This document shows, piece by piece, positions 63,987 through 64,000 of a stretch of DNA of 64,000 bases. Both the position numbers and the translations under genes were made by a program. Each line of letters begins with the position of its first letter. Position 1 is the stretch's first letter. The stretch is from Nakaseomyces glabratus (taxonomy: Eukaryota; Ascomycota; Saccharomycetes; Saccharomycetales; Saccharomycetaceae), in the NCBI RefSeq assembly GCF_010111755.1, contig NC_088954.1, positions 603,901 through 667,900 of the forward strand, read 5' to 3'. The notes below the pieces were generated by a model. The model did not search any database. It saw only the letters and a program-made list of their open reading frames with translations, and had not been told where the DNA came from.

Positions 63987-64000
63987 TCTATCTCTCTCTT
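63987..64000. other. Non-telomeric 14-base tail
   Basis: After the last telomere unit the sequence reads TCTATCTCTCTCTT. It does not fit the repeat and may be a read-end, adapter or basecalling artefact of the assembly, or the true edge of a further element beyond the window. Confidence 0.5.

Overview
The window is the right-hand end of a chromosome from a hemiascomycete yeast, most likely Candida glabrata (Nakaseomyces glabratus) or a very close relative. It ends in a homogeneous 16-bp tandem repeat, TGCTGTGGGGTCTGGG, which is the telomere repeat known for C. glabrata. The G-rich strand is the + strand and runs toward the 3' end, as expected at a right telomere. The genes are compact and intronless, and CTG reads as leucine in conserved proteins, so this is not a CTG-clade yeast. 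Gene order can be read as blocks of Saccharomyces cerevisiae synteny.

Bases 1 to about 38.7 kb are ordinary core genome. RPT6, TIF4632 and TYW3 match the S. cerevisiae YGL048-050 block. A tRNA-Arg(UCU) and a secreted protein of unknown function follow. MET17, ACO1, STT4, UBC12, CDA2, CDC25, DPS1, COX19, KNS1 and SPA2 then interleave two S. cerevisiae segments, YLR303-310 and YLL016-021. Those segments are whole-genome-duplication sisters, so this is a signature of reciprocal gene loss. NUD1 and ALD4 (40.0-47.3 kb) match YOR373-374. Functions cover proteasome, translation initiation, tRNA modification, sulfur assimilation, the TCA cycle, phosphoinositide and Ras signalling, neddylation, spore-wall chitosan, respiratory assembly, polarity and mitotic exit.

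From about 47.3 kb the window is subtelomeric. It contains one unrecognised membrane or secreted protein, then a gene-poor AT-rich stretch. That stretch holds a frameshifted relic of the 3' end of a GPI-anchored wall protein gene, a second decayed frame, and perfect hairpins. A large PA14-domain GPI adhesin of the EPA/PWP type follows (55.3-59.6 kb). It carries five nearly identical 300-bp in-frame repeats whose base composition differs from its lectin domain. Beyond it are 2.8 kb of non-coding subtelomere with three copies of a 16-bp motif (TGCGAAAAACGCGAGA) and a cluster of TTAGGGTT-like sites of Tbf1 type. Next come 48 units of variant 16-mers, part of them in a 256-bp higher-order pattern, and finally the canonical telomere.

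Regulatory structures worth attention are four 9-bp-spaced CCAAT (HAP) boxes upstream of ACO1, three Met31/32-type sites upstream of MET17, a 20-bp palindrome combining a CACGTG box with Gcn4-type half-sites between STT4 and UBC12, and a 16-bp-period GATAA array between CDC25 and DPS1. All functional statements are by recognition of protein families and motifs; no search was run.
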